NCBI GenBank assembly: GCA_028869725.1 | Contig: JAGWRJ010000895.1 | Location: forward strand, 1 to 6,126 | DNA length: 6,126 nucleotides | From: Alphaproteobacteria bacterium | Lineage (GTDB): Bacteria > Pseudomonadota > Alphaproteobacteria > Micropepsales > Micropepsaceae | Direction of reading: 5' to 3' | Part shown: piece after piece, positions 6,047-6,126 of the stretch | How positions within the stretch are numbered: position 1 is the stretch's first letter | Layout of the letters: every line of letters starts with the position of its first letter | Position numbers and translations under genes: made by a program | Notes under the pieces: model-generated | What the model was told of the DNA's origin: nothing | Seen by the model: the letters and a program-made list of their open reading frames with translations, nothing else | Database searches by the model: none

Positions 6047-6066
6047 CCAATTTGGGCAACGAAGCC
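6047..6066 (-). mobile_element. Sequence resembling an insertion-sequence terminal repeat
   Basis: Read on the - strand from 6066, the sequence is GGCTTCGTTGCCCAAATTGG. It matches the IS6100 end as I remember it (GGCTCTGTTGCAAAGATTGG) at 15 of 20 positions, including the first four bases and the GTTGC core; IS903-like ends share a similar start. If it is a true end, the element would extend leftward to lower coordinates. No transposase is recognisable there, so at most it is a solo end or a miniature remnant. Confidence 0.2.
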
Positions 6067-6126
6067 GCGCCGTGTCCAGACAGCAGGCACTCGCCGTCAT
6101 CCAGATAGAATGATCGAATTTACCCT

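Larger units (their letters stand above)
5467..6126. other. Unassigned region downstream of the esterase
   Basis: No gene can be supported in these 660 bp. The first 80 bases hold a run of hairpins (5484-5546). Two 57-residue reading frames exist: + strand 5686-5859 (MTGRIAAEGGLKVT...) and - strand 6019-5846 (MDHLYRKDFSSNN...), overlapping tail to tail by 14 bases. Neither has a ribosome site or a family resemblance. From about 5970 to 6050 the sequence becomes more AT-rich than the rest of the window. An insertion-sequence-end-like stretch at 6047-6066 and a hairpin at 5996-6012 lie in or beside that part. The whole stretch resembles decayed or accessory DNA. Confidence 0.45.

Noticed and set aside
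1..6126. tRNA, rRNA, CRISPR array or complete transposon
   Set aside because: No cloverleaf or rRNA signature, no regularly spaced direct repeats and no transposase or integrase reading frame were found on either strand.

Overview
The window carries three complete genes, all on the + strand: an alpha/beta-hydrolase-fold protein (467-1351), a TonB-dependent outer-membrane receptor (1838-4093) and a PF00756-type esterase (4543-5466). No RNA gene, CRISPR array or complete mobile element was found. GC-rich sequence with strong G/C preference at third codon positions, and a receptor with the features IETVVVTAEKR, GFKAGGFN and a C-terminal Phe, suggest a Gram-negative alphaproteobacterium, most likely of the Sphingomonadales. 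This is an inference from style; no taxonomic marker gene is present.

Layout: 1-466 is unassigned sequence with a small palindrome. The first hydrolase follows. A 486-bp gap (1352-1837) holds two stem-loops, one a weak terminator candidate, and an inverted repeat upstream of the receptor. The receptor has a signal peptide, a TonB box, a plug and a barrel. A 449-bp gap (4094-4542) starts with a strong 17-bp stem-loop just past the receptor stop. The esterase follows, then 660 bp of unassigned sequence with clustered hairpins, a sequence resembling an insertion-sequence end (6047-6066) and a small AT-rich hairpin.

How the genes may work together: the receptor would move a bulky, scarce substrate across the outer membrane. 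The two hydrolases, neither with an export signal, would then act on it, or on products derived from it, in the cytoplasm. The esterase has a complete Ser-Asp-His set (GYSMGG, GDQD, AEH). The first hydrolase keeps the Asp and His but has Ala where the nucleophilic Ser belongs (GHAFGN), so it either uses different chemistry or is not an esterase. No inner-membrane transporter is present in the window and the substrate cannot be read from the sequence. The gaps of about 450-490 bp argue against one tight operon, although all genes point the same way.

The most interesting items are the serine-less hydrolase beside a receptor and a competent esterase, the long stem-loop after the receptor, and the possible insertion-sequence-derived fragment near the right edge.
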